DNA of 5,046 nt from an uncultured Saprospiraceae bacterium (GTDB lineage: Bacteria > Bacteroidota > Bacteroidia > Chitinophagales > Saprospiraceae), in the NCBI GenBank assembly GCA_937959095.1, contig CALGLY010000446.1:1-5046 (forward strand). The letters are read 5' to 3'. The notes below the pieces were generated by a model. The model ran no database searches and was not told the origin of the DNA. It worked only from the letters and a program-made list of their open reading frames with translations. A program made the translations under genes and the position numbers. Position 1 is the first letter of the stretch. Each line of letters starts with the position of its first letter. Shown here one piece after another: positions 1-5,046 of this stretch.

Positions 1-956
1 AAAGCATAAAATTGGAGGTCAAATTTCATAGGCAGAATGCGAAGATCTTGATACGCGATATCTTGATTAAGTCGATATTTTAGAATGGGTTCATCATACA
101 AAAACGCCTCAATTTTATGCTCCGTTAAATCATCCAATCCACTCCCTACACTTTCATAGACTTGAATATCATTAAAAAAACTTTCCTCTAGAAATTCATT
201 TGTGCTAGAATTTTTAATACAACCTACAGCATATTCCTTGAACTCATTGAAACTTTCATAACTTGATTTCAACTCATTAACCGTCAGCATGGAGGCAACA
301 CTTGCAGTAAGTCCAGAAATGAATAAAAGCCCACTAAACATCCAAATCAAGGCAATCATTTTGCCGCCTCTGCTTTTAGGGGATTTATCGCCATAGCCCA
401 CCGTGGTCATCGTAACGACCGACCACCATAAGCCATCCCAAAGTCCTTTCCAGCCTGGGCGAAATTCATTAGGGTTTACGCGGTTTTCAAAATACCAAAT
501 GCCTAGTCCGAATATGAAAATCAGAGCCAAGAGTATAAAGAAAGCCCGCAAAAAATTGAGGTTGAAAATGGATTGAAAAGTTTGAGCAATTTTTTGCGAA
601 TAAGAAGATTCATACACCACTACAGTAGAGTTGGAAGCATAATAAGAATGCGTAAAATTCATTCTCTTACTTCGTTCACTTGTTATGGTTAGCGGGTTGA
701 TGCTGATGTCAATAGTTCCTGCTTCTATGGCCGTTAGCATTTCTGAAAAGGGCATTGGTTGCATTTCATACGCTATTTCTAACTCCTTTGCCACCTGCTT
801 CCAAAGCCAAACATTAATGCCCTCTAGCGATTCCCCTTCTTCAATAATGAAAGGAGGAGCTTGCGTATATGCCACTTTTAAGGTATCCGTAATGGATTGA
901 GCAATTAATAACTGGCAAGCAGAAAATAAAACAGCTACCCAGATTAATTTTTTCAT
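1..956 (-). CDS. GluR0-like ionotropic glutamate receptor K+ channel, C-terminus cut by window edge
   Basis: Predicted inner-membrane ligand-gated potassium channel with its binding domain in the periplasm; 318 codons are visible. Residues 1-19 form a signal peptide (cleavage LIA|Q). Residues 24-118 are the first lobe (S1) of a family 3 solute-binding domain; motif PLTIT-x-x-R at 88-95 matches the GluA2 positions P478, T480 and R485 that hold the amino acid's alpha groups. M1 spans about 135-155, a pore helix about 172-184, filter TVGYGD 185-190, and the second pore helix about 199-224, ending in GLTASVASMLTV, which resembles the animal SYTANLAAFLTV motif. Residues 239 onward are lobe S2, with SST at 250-252 (GluA2 S654/T655 equivalents) and D288 at the GluA2 E705 position. 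About 30 residues are probably missing, judged from family lengths near 350-400. The ATG at 954-956 is chosen because it directly precedes the signal peptide. The filter predicts K+ selectivity; the ligand is inferred to be an amino acid and is not proven. Confidence 0.93.
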   Translation of the reverse strand, partial: MKKLIWVAVLFSACQLLIAQSITDTLKVAYTQAPPFIIEEGESLEGINVWLWKQVAKELEIAYEMQPMPFSEMLTAIEAGTIDISINPLTITSERSKRMNFTHSYYASNSTVVVYESSYSQKIAQTFQSIFNLNFLRAFFILLALIFIFGLGIWYFENRVNPNEFRPGWKGLWDGLWWSVVTMTTVGYGDKSPKSRGGKMIALIWMFSGLLFISGLTASVASMLTVNELKSSYESFNEFKEYAVGCIKNSSTNEFLEESFFNDIQVYESVGSGLDDLTEHKIEAFLYDEPILKYRLNQDIAYQDLRILPMKFDLQFYA

Positions 957-1099
957 TATTGTTTCAATTAGTTCGGTTTAAACTTACTTCTACGATACAA
1001 AATATCGATTCTTTCTAAGAAGTTACTTCCTCGAAGCTACATAAAATCTCTGAAACGAACTCCAACATCGTTAATATCCCACTTTTCCATACTAGACCA

Positions 1100-1130
1100 T
1101 TGCTTTTCTGCATTCCATATTGTAATATTG
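1100..1130 (+). promoter_or_regulatory. Candidate Bacteroidota-type promoter for the barrel pair
   Basis: TTG at 1100-1102 (-33 element) is followed after 20 nt by TAATATTG at 1123-1130, which differs at one position from the Bacteroidota -7 consensus TAnnTTTG. Transcription would start near 1137, giving a leader of roughly 65 nt. Such weak motifs arise often by chance in AT-rich DNA, so this is only a candidate. Confidence 0.28.
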
Positions 1131-1162
1131 ATGGAATAAAAAAGTATTCAAGAATAGCAATC

Positions 1163-1189
1163 GGTCTTTAGTAAAAAACACAAAAGACC
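1163..1189 (+). promoter_or_regulatory. Inverted repeat in the leader of the barrel pair
   Basis: GGTCTTT (1163-1169) and AAAGACC (1183-1189) form a perfect 7-bp stem with a 13-nt A-rich loop. The repeat ends 14 nt before the ATG at 1204. It could act as an RNA hairpin near the ribosome entry site or as a protein-binding operator. No known riboswitch class is recognised. Confidence 0.35.
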
Positions 1190-1203
1190 AAAAACATACC
1201 AAG

Positions 1204-1824
1204 ATGAAAACCTATCTATGCTGTCTACTTTGTGTCTGTTGCTTCGCACTGCAAGGACTAGCACAAAAGCGCACCACTGAATTGGGACTGAATGTAACAA
1301 CCACCTTAGCAGGCTTTTTCAATAGTGGTGGCGAAACCCTCATTGATCCCTATATTATTAGTCTGAAAACAGGGAGGAAGAATCGCTTTTTTCGGATGGG
1401 AGCGACCTTTAAAGTTAAAAGCAGCCTTCCACTAGATTTTAGTACGATTCTACTGACGAAAGAACAGGATTACAATATCCGCCTAGGCTTCGAGCGACGG
1501 GTGCCTATCACAAAACGCTTCCGAATGCACTGGGGTGTAGATTTCATAGTGCAGTATAGTTTGGATTCTACAGAAAGTCGCGCTAATAGCAACCCTATTC
1601 TTTTTAAAACCTGGGAAGTTGGTGGCGGCGGCGGACCAATATTGGGTATCGCTTATATCTTCAATGAAAAAATGTATATCTCTACCGAAGGAGCAATTTA
1701 TGGGGTTTATCGGCAAGGGAAAGCCGATTTATTTGGTGGAGCAACTATAGAAAACCGAACGCTAAAATCCTTTGTATTAAATCCAATCATTCCTAATTCT
1801 CTTTACTTCAACTTTAGTTTCTAA
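1204..1824 (+). CDS. Predicted outer-membrane beta-barrel protein, first of a tandem paralogous pair
   Basis: 206 residues, function unknown. Residues 1-20 form a signal peptide (cleavage GLA|Q) that is unusually rich in cysteine (C6, C7, C10, C12, C13). There is no proper lipobox, so a lipoprotein is not favoured. The mature part alternates short amphipathic strands with polar turns and has no cytoplasmic-type helices. It ends in YFNFSF, and a terminal Phe after alternating aromatics is the classic signature read by the BAM insertion machinery. A five-glycine run precedes PILGIAYIF near residue 145. Landmarks shared with the next gene are E-[LI]-GLN near 26-30, PY at 49-50, KN-x-FFR at 59-64, an NIRLGF/NVRFGW strand, and NEKM-x-I/NDKM-x-I in the last third, so the two are paralogues. 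The ATG is chosen for the signal peptide. Outer-membrane location is inferred; it could instead be a barrel-like periplasmic protein. Confidence 0.9.
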   Translation: MKTYLCCLLCVCCFALQGLAQKRTTELGLNVTTTLAGFFNSGGETLIDPYIISLKTGRKNRFFRMGATFKVKSSLPLDFSTILLTKEQDYNIRLGFERRVPITKRFRMHWGVDFIVQYSLDSTESRANSNPILFKTWEVGGGGGPILGIAYIFNEKMYISTEGAIYGVYRQGKADLFGGATIENRTLKSFVLNPIIPNSLYFNFSF

Positions 1825-1827
1825 GCC

Positions 1828-2442
1828 ATGAAATATACATTACTACTTCTTATTTGTTGCTTAACAAGCCAACTCGCAGCCCAAAAATGGCAGACAGAAT
1901 CAGACTTTTTCCCTGCTGGAAACTATCGAGAAATAGGACTCAATATGACTCCTTTATTGACAATGCTTATTCCATTCAATAGAAGTAATCCAAAGATTAC
2001 AGGCCCATATATGATGAAGTTTCATCGCTACAAAAACAACAAATTCTTCCGTAGTTCAATAGGTGTAGATTTAGCGGATGCGTTTAATGACGATGAAGAA
2101 AATGCCCATTTTAATGTTCGTTTCGGCTGGGGCAAACGCCGATTGATGCACGATCGCTTTGCCTTACTCACGAGTTTTGATATTACCGTTTCGGTTGGCG
2201 ATCTTAATATTTTAGGAACAAAGGATCAAGATGGTGCAAAATTTGCAGTTGGGCCTACTTGGGGTATGGAATACGGGCTAAATGACAAAATGAATATAGG
2301 TATAGAAACCGCCTTACTTATTGGAGTGGGAGTAGGTTTTAATACAGGTTTTGTATTTGAATTTGTACCACCTGTAGCGATTTACTTGAATGTGAGAGTA
2401 CCTGAAAAAAGTGGAAGAGGGCGAGCTAGAAATAGACCATAA
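1828..2442 (+). CDS. Predicted outer-membrane beta-barrel protein, second of a tandem paralogous pair
   Basis: 204 residues, function unknown. Signal peptide 1-18 (LAA|Q). The body follows the same plan as the upstream gene: EIGLNMT at 35-41, GPY at 59-61, KNNKFFR at 69-75, then NVRFGWGKRR, and VGPTWGMEYGLNDKMNIGIE in the last third. Identity to its neighbour looks low but collinear, which suggests an old duplication. Unlike its neighbour it does not end on an aromatic residue: after the last predicted strand (VAIYLNVRV) a basic tail of about 13 residues follows, rich in Arg and Gly (192-204). The ATG lies 3 nt after the upstream stop codon, so the two are almost certainly co-transcribed and probably translationally coupled. 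They may form a hetero-oligomer, but nothing in the sequence proves this. Confidence 0.9.
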   Translation: MKYTLLLLICCLTSQLAAQKWQTESDFFPAGNYREIGLNMTPLLTMLIPFNRSNPKITGPYMMKFHRYKNNKFFRSSIGVDLADAFNDDEENAHFNVRFGWGKRRLMHDRFALLTSFDITVSVGDLNILGTKDQDGAKFAVGPTWGMEYGLNDKMNIGIETALLIGVGVGFNTGFVFEFVPPVAIYLNVRVPEKSGRGRARNRP

Positions 2443-2473
2443 TCAGGAATTAGGGAAATATTAAATATTGAAA

Positions 2474-2510
2474 CTTTTTTGTTTTTAATTTTAAATTAAC
2501 AAACAAAAAG
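2474..2510. terminator. AT-only imperfect hairpin between the barrel pair and the DUF1761 gene
   Basis: A 37-nt imperfect palindrome starts 32 nt after the stop of the second barrel gene. The left arm runs CTTTTTTGTTTTTAATTT and the right arm TAAATTAACAAACAAAAAG, pairing with one or two bulges and one mismatch. It may be a weak terminator that works in both directions or a DNA-level curvature element. Low complexity makes chance pairing likely, hence the low confidence. Confidence 0.3.
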
Positions 2511-2558
2511 TGTATTTTAGTGACGAAATTTTTTTAAAACAAAACAAAAACAGTCGTT

Positions 2559-3071
2559 ATGCCAACTAATGCTTATATGTTTCTAGTAGCAGGGCTTATC
2601 CCTATGCTAGTCGGTTTTGTCTATTACAACCCCAAAGTAGTAGGAGGAGCTTGGATGAAAACCAATGGCTTTTCAGAGAAGGATTTGGAAGGCGGCAATA
2701 TGGCACTCATCTTTGGCTTATCTTACCTCTTTTCAGTAATGATGGCGTTCATTCTATCTAGTATGGTGATTCATCAAGGTGGTGCATTTTCGATGATGGC
2801 ACCCGAAATCTTTGAATCGGGTAGTGCCGCACAGAAGCAGTTTAATGAACTCATGGTGCAGTATGGACATACTGGGCGTAGCTTCGGACATGGTGCTTTG
2901 CATGGTGGAATTGTTACGGTATTTTTTGCCCTTCCACTTATTGCTATCAATGCGCTTTTTGAGCGAAGAGGCTGGAAATATATCTTAATTCATGTCGGTT
3001 ATTGGCTCATTTGTCTAACACTCATGGGCGGCTTGATTTGTAGTACGTTGAAGTACGCGCCGCTTTCGTAG
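2559..3071 (+). CDS. DUF1761 family four-helix membrane protein
   Basis: 170 residues. The family has no assigned function. Four predicted transmembrane helices are visible: about 5-23, 48-71, 113-133 and 140-162. The family signature is the conserved W/Y-rich stretch after helix 1, here YYNPKVVGGAWMK at 22-34, followed by a soluble linker ending GGNMA. A polar loop at 72-110 joins helices 2 and 3. Histidines H104, H111, H115 and H145 cluster at or within helices 3 and 4 and could bind a metal or haem, but this is speculation. There is no signal peptide, so helix 1 serves as the anchor and the protein is expected in the inner membrane. The ATG at 2559 is in frame with helix 1; a second Met six codons later would also work. 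It is set apart from both neighbours by hairpins and spacers of over 100 bp, so it is probably transcribed alone. Confidence 0.88.
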   Translation: MPTNAYMFLVAGLIPMLVGFVYYNPKVVGGAWMKTNGFSEKDLEGGNMALIFGLSYLFSVMMAFILSSMVIHQGGAFSMMAPEIFESGSAAQKQFNELMVQYGHTGRSFGHGALHGGIVTVFFALPLIAINALFERRGWKYILIHVGYWLICLTLMGGLICSTLKYAPLS

Positions 3072-3079
3072 TCTAATTT

Positions 3080-3130
3080 CAAGTTCAAACGCAAACGTCA
3101 AGTCCAATTTTGAATTTGCGTTTGAATTTG
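3080..3130. terminator. Strong 16-bp inverted repeat after the DUF1761 gene
   Basis: CAAGTTCAAACGCAAA (3080-3095) pairs with TTTGCGTTTGAATTTG (3115-3130). Twelve central-side pairs are perfect, and the only interruption is a G-T pair that would be G-U in RNA. The 19-nt loop itself can add a TCAA/TTGA stem (3098-3101 with 3110-3113). It begins 8 nt after the stop codon, a position that suits a terminator or an mRNA 3'-end stabiliser. No T tract follows, so a factor-independent terminator is not certain; a REP-like repeat is the alternative. Confidence 0.55.
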
Positions 3131-3180
3131 TTAAAATCCCCACCCATTTTCCTAAAAAAAAGTTAGTATCACCTCTCCAC

Positions 3181-3211
3181 TTGCACACCCTTTCCTATTG
3201 CTGTATATTGG
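3181..3211 (+). promoter_or_regulatory. Candidate promoter for the barrel and PLP-enzyme unit
   Basis: TTG at 3181-3183, then 20 nt, then TATATTGG at 3204-3211, one mismatch from TAnnTTTG. The spacing is the same as in the candidate ahead of 1204. Transcription would start near 3217, leaving a leader of about 17 nt before the ATG at 3234. This would put the in-frame TTG at 3198 outside the mRNA and so supports the ATG start. Confidence 0.35.
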
Positions 3212-3233
3212 CTTTCATCAATTAAAAATTATA

Positions 3234-3845
3234 ATGAAGCAACTAACATTTACCTTGTTGATTACCCTTATCTCCATCCTTAGTATTCATGCCCAAAGAG
3301 ATGAAACCATCTTGAATAAAACAAACCTACGTATCACAGGAGCTTGGGGTGGACCAACGCTTGGTATTACAAGTTACGATGGCGAAAGCACGACTGTAGC
3401 AGGTGGCTATGGTGGCATTGAGTTCAATAAAGAATACTTTGTAGGCTGGGGTGGTGCAACTATAGATTTGCCGAATTTAGATGCGAACATCTTGAAACCT
3501 GATTTTGATTATAACGGCTTAGTACTTGGGTATGCACCTGCTGCACATCGACTAATACATCCAAATTTCTTACTGCTTGTAGGTACAGGTAAAGCCCAAT
3601 TTAATGGACTAGATGATAAAGCATGGGTTGTGCAACCAGCTATAGGTGGCGAAGTAAATGTGCTACGTTGGTTTAGAATAGGTGCATCAGGTGGTTATCG
3701 CTATGTAAATGGGAGTGATCTAATAGGACTTAGTGATGAAAACCTATCAGGCTTTTTCGGAGAAATAAAGCTTAAATTTGGCTTTTCTTGGGGCAAATCA
3801 GATCGATATAAAAATCGAGATAAGTACGACGATACAGATGCATAA
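3234..3845 (+). CDS. Predicted outer-membrane beta-barrel protein upstream of a PLP enzyme
   Basis: 203 residues, function unknown. Signal peptide 1-20 (IHA|Q). The frame is open from a TTG at 3198, but the ATG at 3234 is chosen because it directly precedes a standard Lys-then-hydrophobic signal peptide. The mature part is made of Gly- and aromatic-rich amphipathic strands: a GAWGGPTLGIT start, GGYGGIEFNKEYFVGWGG, LVLGYAP, LLLVGTG, then VVQPAIGGEVNVLRWFRIGASGGYRYV and a last strand KLKFGFSWG. This pattern is typical of small barrel-type proteins in Bacteroidota. A charged tail of about 17 residues (187-203, rich in Asp, Lys and Arg) follows the last strand and could be exposed to the periplasm. 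It is unrelated at visible motif level to the barrel pair at 1204-2442. Its last 8 nt overlap the next gene (ATGCATAA), so the two are co-translated. Outer-membrane location is inferred. Confidence 0.9.
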   Translation: MKQLTFTLLITLISILSIHAQRDETILNKTNLRITGAWGGPTLGITSYDGESTTVAGGYGGIEFNKEYFVGWGGATIDLPNLDANILKPDFDYNGLVLGYAPAAHRLIHPNFLLLVGTGKAQFNGLDDKAWVVQPAIGGEVNVLRWFRIGASGGYRYVNGSDLIGLSDENLSGFFGEIKLKFGFSWGKSDRYKNRDKYDDTDA

Positions 3846-4761
3846 GCAGAATTTAAATACAAGTACAACTCCTACTCGCATACAAATCATCCGAATGCCT
3901 TTGCTCGATAGCAAGGGCATTCGGCTTTTCGTAAAGCGCGACGATGAAATACATCCTGAAATAGCAGGGAATAAGTGGCGTAAGCTAAAGTATAATCTTC
4001 AAGCAGCACGGAGGCAGCAACTTCAAACCCTTGTTACATTCGGAGGAGCCTTTTCTAATCATATCGCAGCCACAGCGGCGGCAGGAAAAGTCTTCGGTTT
4101 TCGGACGATTGGTATTCTACGTGGAGAGCGCGTAGAGCCGCTTAATCCTACTTTGAAATTGGCACAAGACTACGGGATGCAATTCCATTTTGTGGATAGA
4201 AGTACCTATCGCACAGCTGATCGTTTGGCATTGGCAAAGTTGCTTTGTAAAGAAAAGTTCTATTTCATTCCCGAAGGTGGCACGAATGCATTAGCTCTAA
4301 AAGGCTGCTCCGAAATAGTAAAAGAAGTACAAAATCAATTCGATGAACAGCCCGATTATTACGCCCTCGCTTGTGGCACAGGCGGCACTATCGGCGGACT
4401 TATTCAGGGCTTGAAAGGCAAGGCGCAAGTACTCGGTTTTTCAGCACTGAAAGGCGATTTTTTGATAAAGGAAGTCACTAATTTATTAGATAAACAGTAC
4501 TCGAATTGGAGTATCAATACGGACTATCATTTTGGTGGCTATGCCAAATTTAAACCTGCATTGATTGATTTTATTAATGACTTCAAAGCCACACAAGATA
4601 TTCCATTAGAACCCATTTATACAGGAAAAATGCTCTATGGCATCCTCGATTTGGTAGAGCAAGATTACTTCCCCAAAGGCACGACTATCCTCGCTATTCA
4701 TACAGGCGGGCTGCAAGGGCTTCGCGGCTTCAATCAGCGATTTGGGGATTTGTTATACTGA
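3838..4761 (+). CDS. PLP-dependent enzyme of the ACC deaminase / D-cysteine desulfhydrase family
   Basis: 307 residues, cytoplasmic, fold type II (tryptophan synthase beta superfamily). Members either open the 1-aminocyclopropane-1-carboxylate ring or cleave D-cysteine to pyruvate, ammonia and sulfide. Many bacterial members have no tested substrate. Motifs in order: VKRDDEIHPEIAGNKWRKLKY at 32-52, with K46 the expected PLP Schiff-base lysine; GGAFSNHIAATAA at 69-81, with S73-N74 in the substrate and cofactor site; PEGGTN at 145-150; the phosphate-binding loop CGTGGTIGG at 179-187; PIYTGKM at 259-265; and HTGGLQG at 288-294 near the pyridine ring. The enzyme looks intact. The frame extends upstream to a TTG at 3778, but the ATG at 3838 is preferred: it leaves the usual short N-terminus before the PLL-x-x-x-GIRLFVKRDD stretch and gives an 8-nt overlap with the upstream gene. 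D-cysteine or a related D-amino acid is the likelier substrate, since true ACC deaminases carry a different context; this is inference. Confidence 0.93.
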   Translation: MHKQNLNTSTTPTRIQIIRMPLLDSKGIRLFVKRDDEIHPEIAGNKWRKLKYNLQAARRQQLQTLVTFGGAFSNHIAATAAAGKVFGFRTIGILRGERVEPLNPTLKLAQDYGMQFHFVDRSTYRTADRLALAKLLCKEKFYFIPEGGTNALALKGCSEIVKEVQNQFDEQPDYYALACGTGGTIGGLIQGLKGKAQVLGFSALKGDFLIKEVTNLLDKQYSNWSINTDYHFGGYAKFKPALIDFINDFKATQDIPLEPIYTGKMLYGILDLVEQDYFPKGTTILAIHTGGLQGLRGFNQRFGDLLY

Positions 4762-4792
4762 TGTACAAAAAATGTTACTACTCGTGTAGTTC

Positions 4793-4814
4793 GGCTTGAA
4801 TAAGAATTCAAGCC
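4793..4814 (+). terminator. Compact hairpin behind the PLP-enzyme gene
   Basis: GGCTTGAAT (4793-4801) and ATTCAAGCC (4806-4814) form a perfect 9-bp stem with a 4-nt AAGA loop, 31 nt after the stop codon. The position and shape fit a transcription terminator for the unit 3234-4761. The sequence after it is A-rich rather than T-rich, so termination efficiency is uncertain. Confidence 0.5.
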
Positions 4815-4865
4815 AAACAAATAATCTATCCCAGAGGAAGTAATAAAAAGATAGTACAAGTGCAA

Positions 4866-4932
4866 AGACGTAGCTCGTCTACATGAAGCAGAGAAAATAT
4901 AAAAAAAACTCTGCGCCTCCGCGTCTCTGCGT
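4866..4932. repeat. Mosaic intergenic repeat: palindromes plus 8-bp tandem units
   Basis: First comes AGACG-TAGCT-CGTCT (4866-4880), overlapped by GTAG/CTAC (4870-4873 with 4879-4882). Next GCAGAG (4888-4893) can pair with CTCTGC (4909-4914) over an A-rich loop. The right arm begins three tandem 8-bp units, CTCTGCGC, CTCCGCGT and CTCTGCGT (4909-4932). This stretch is clearly richer in GC than the surrounding spacer. CTCTGCG-type tandem strings and GACG...CGTC palindromes recur between genes in many bacteria, so a dispersed repeat is the best reading. It lies 25 nt before the next start codon. Confidence 0.6.
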
Positions 4933-4957
4933 TCTAATTATTTACTACCTTTCAAAG

Positions 4958-5046
4958 ATGAAACAGCTTAGTAGTTTGCTCATCGCCTTTTTTGTTCTTG
5001 CTGCTCTTTCGGCACAAGATACCATCAATCCGCCTAATATTGTCCT
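4958..5046 (+). CDS. Start of a secreted protein, probably a sulfatase; cut by window edge
   Basis: Only 29 codons are visible. Residues 1-19 form a clear signal peptide (Lys-Gln, then a hydrophobic core rich in Leu, Ala and Phe, cleavage LSA|Q). The mature start reads QDTINPPNIVL. Bacterial sulfatases of the alkaline phosphatase superfamily typically begin just after the signal peptide with PNIVLI-x-ADD, whose aspartates bind calcium, so a sulfatase is the best guess. The window ends before the first metal-binding aspartates and well before the Cys/Ser-x-Pro-x-Arg site, so the assignment rests on about six residues. The start codon is chosen for the signal peptide. The region just upstream is a repeat, and no good promoter is visible. 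Confidence 0.75.
   Translation, partial: MKQLSSLLIAFFVLAALSAQDTINPPNIV

Larger units (their letters stand above)
957..1203. other. Divergent intergenic region with short inverted repeats
   Basis: This 247-bp spacer separates the channel gene (minus strand) from the barrel pair (plus strand), so it must hold both promoters unless one is leaderless. Visible near the channel side are two small palindromes: CGATA-5 nt-TATCG at 993-1007 and GAAGT-T-ACTTC at 1019-1029. Either could be a regulator site or chance. No good TAnnTTTG box with a correctly spaced TTG was found for the channel gene. No convincing ORF, tRNA or known riboswitch is visible. Confidence 0.5.

Noticed and set aside
685..900. 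Open frame on the plus strand (71 codons)
   Set aside because: It lies inside the glutamate-receptor channel gene on the opposite strand, has no family resemblance, and its start has no leader features.
915..956. Lipoprotein signal (F-S-A-C at residues 11-14) in the channel protein
   Set aside because: Phe at -3 is a poor lipobox residue, the hydrophobic core continues past the Cys, and LIA|Q gives a better type I cleavage site.
1..956. Voltage-gated K+ channel or plain amino-acid ABC binding protein
   Set aside because: There is no S1-S4 voltage sensor, and the solute-binding domain is interrupted by a pore module, which is diagnostic of the ionotropic receptor architecture.
1483..1716. 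Open frame on the minus strand (77 codons)
   Set aside because: Antisense shadow of the first barrel gene; no recognisable domain.
3198..3233. Upstream TTG start for the third barrel protein
   Set aside because: It would put 12 residues ahead of an intact signal peptide and overlap the candidate promoter; the ATG at 3234 is a much better start.
3778..3837. Upstream TTG start for the PLP enzyme
   Set aside because: It would overlap the upstream gene by 68 nt and add 20 unconserved residues; the ATG at 3838 gives a standard short overlap.
4909..4932. CRISPR array
   Set aside because: The units are 8 bp and directly adjacent with no spacers, and no cas gene is present.
4946..4953. TACCTTTC as -7 promoter box of the last gene
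   Set aside because: It lies 4 nt before the ATG, has no TTG at the right distance, and the last base does not fit the consensus.

Overview
The window looks like a chromosomal segment of a member of the Bacteroidota. It is AT-rich, and four of the six genes start with a type I signal peptide whose predicted cleavage leaves Gln at position +1 (the A|Q pattern common in this phylum). A fifth, cut off by the right edge, shows the same pattern. Start codons lack Shine-Dalgarno sequences and sit in A-rich leaders, and several products are small periplasmic or outer-membrane proteins of types common in Saprospiria, Cytophagia and Flavobacteriia. I cannot name the genus.

Layout. On the minus strand, cut by the left edge, lies a gene for a prokaryotic ionotropic glutamate receptor: a bacterial solute-binding domain interrupted by a two-helix K+ pore with TVGYGD filter (GluR0 type). 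A 247-bp intergenic region follows with several short inverted repeats. Divergently, on the plus strand, two tandem paralogous genes separated by 3 nt encode small predicted outer-membrane beta-barrels. After a 116-bp AT-rich spacer with a long imperfect AT hairpin comes a four-helix DUF1761 membrane protein. A strong 16-bp inverted repeat lies behind it. Next is a two-gene unit with an 8-nt overlap: another predicted beta-barrel protein and a PLP enzyme of the ACC deaminase / D-cysteine desulfhydrase family. A compact hairpin ends that unit. The last spacer holds a mosaic of palindromes and an 8-bp tandem repeat, and the right edge cuts a secreted protein whose first mature residues look like the start of a sulfatase.

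How the genes work together. Only two linkages are supported directly by gene spacing: the tandem barrel pair (1204-2442) and the barrel plus PLP-enzyme pair (3234-4761). The remaining neighbours appear to be independent units. No CRISPR array, transposase, tRNA, rRNA or recognisable defence system is visible. The most notable gene is the glutamate-receptor-like K+ channel, because nearly every ligand-contact position known from animal AMPA receptors can be recognised in it. That is a known protein class, not a new system.
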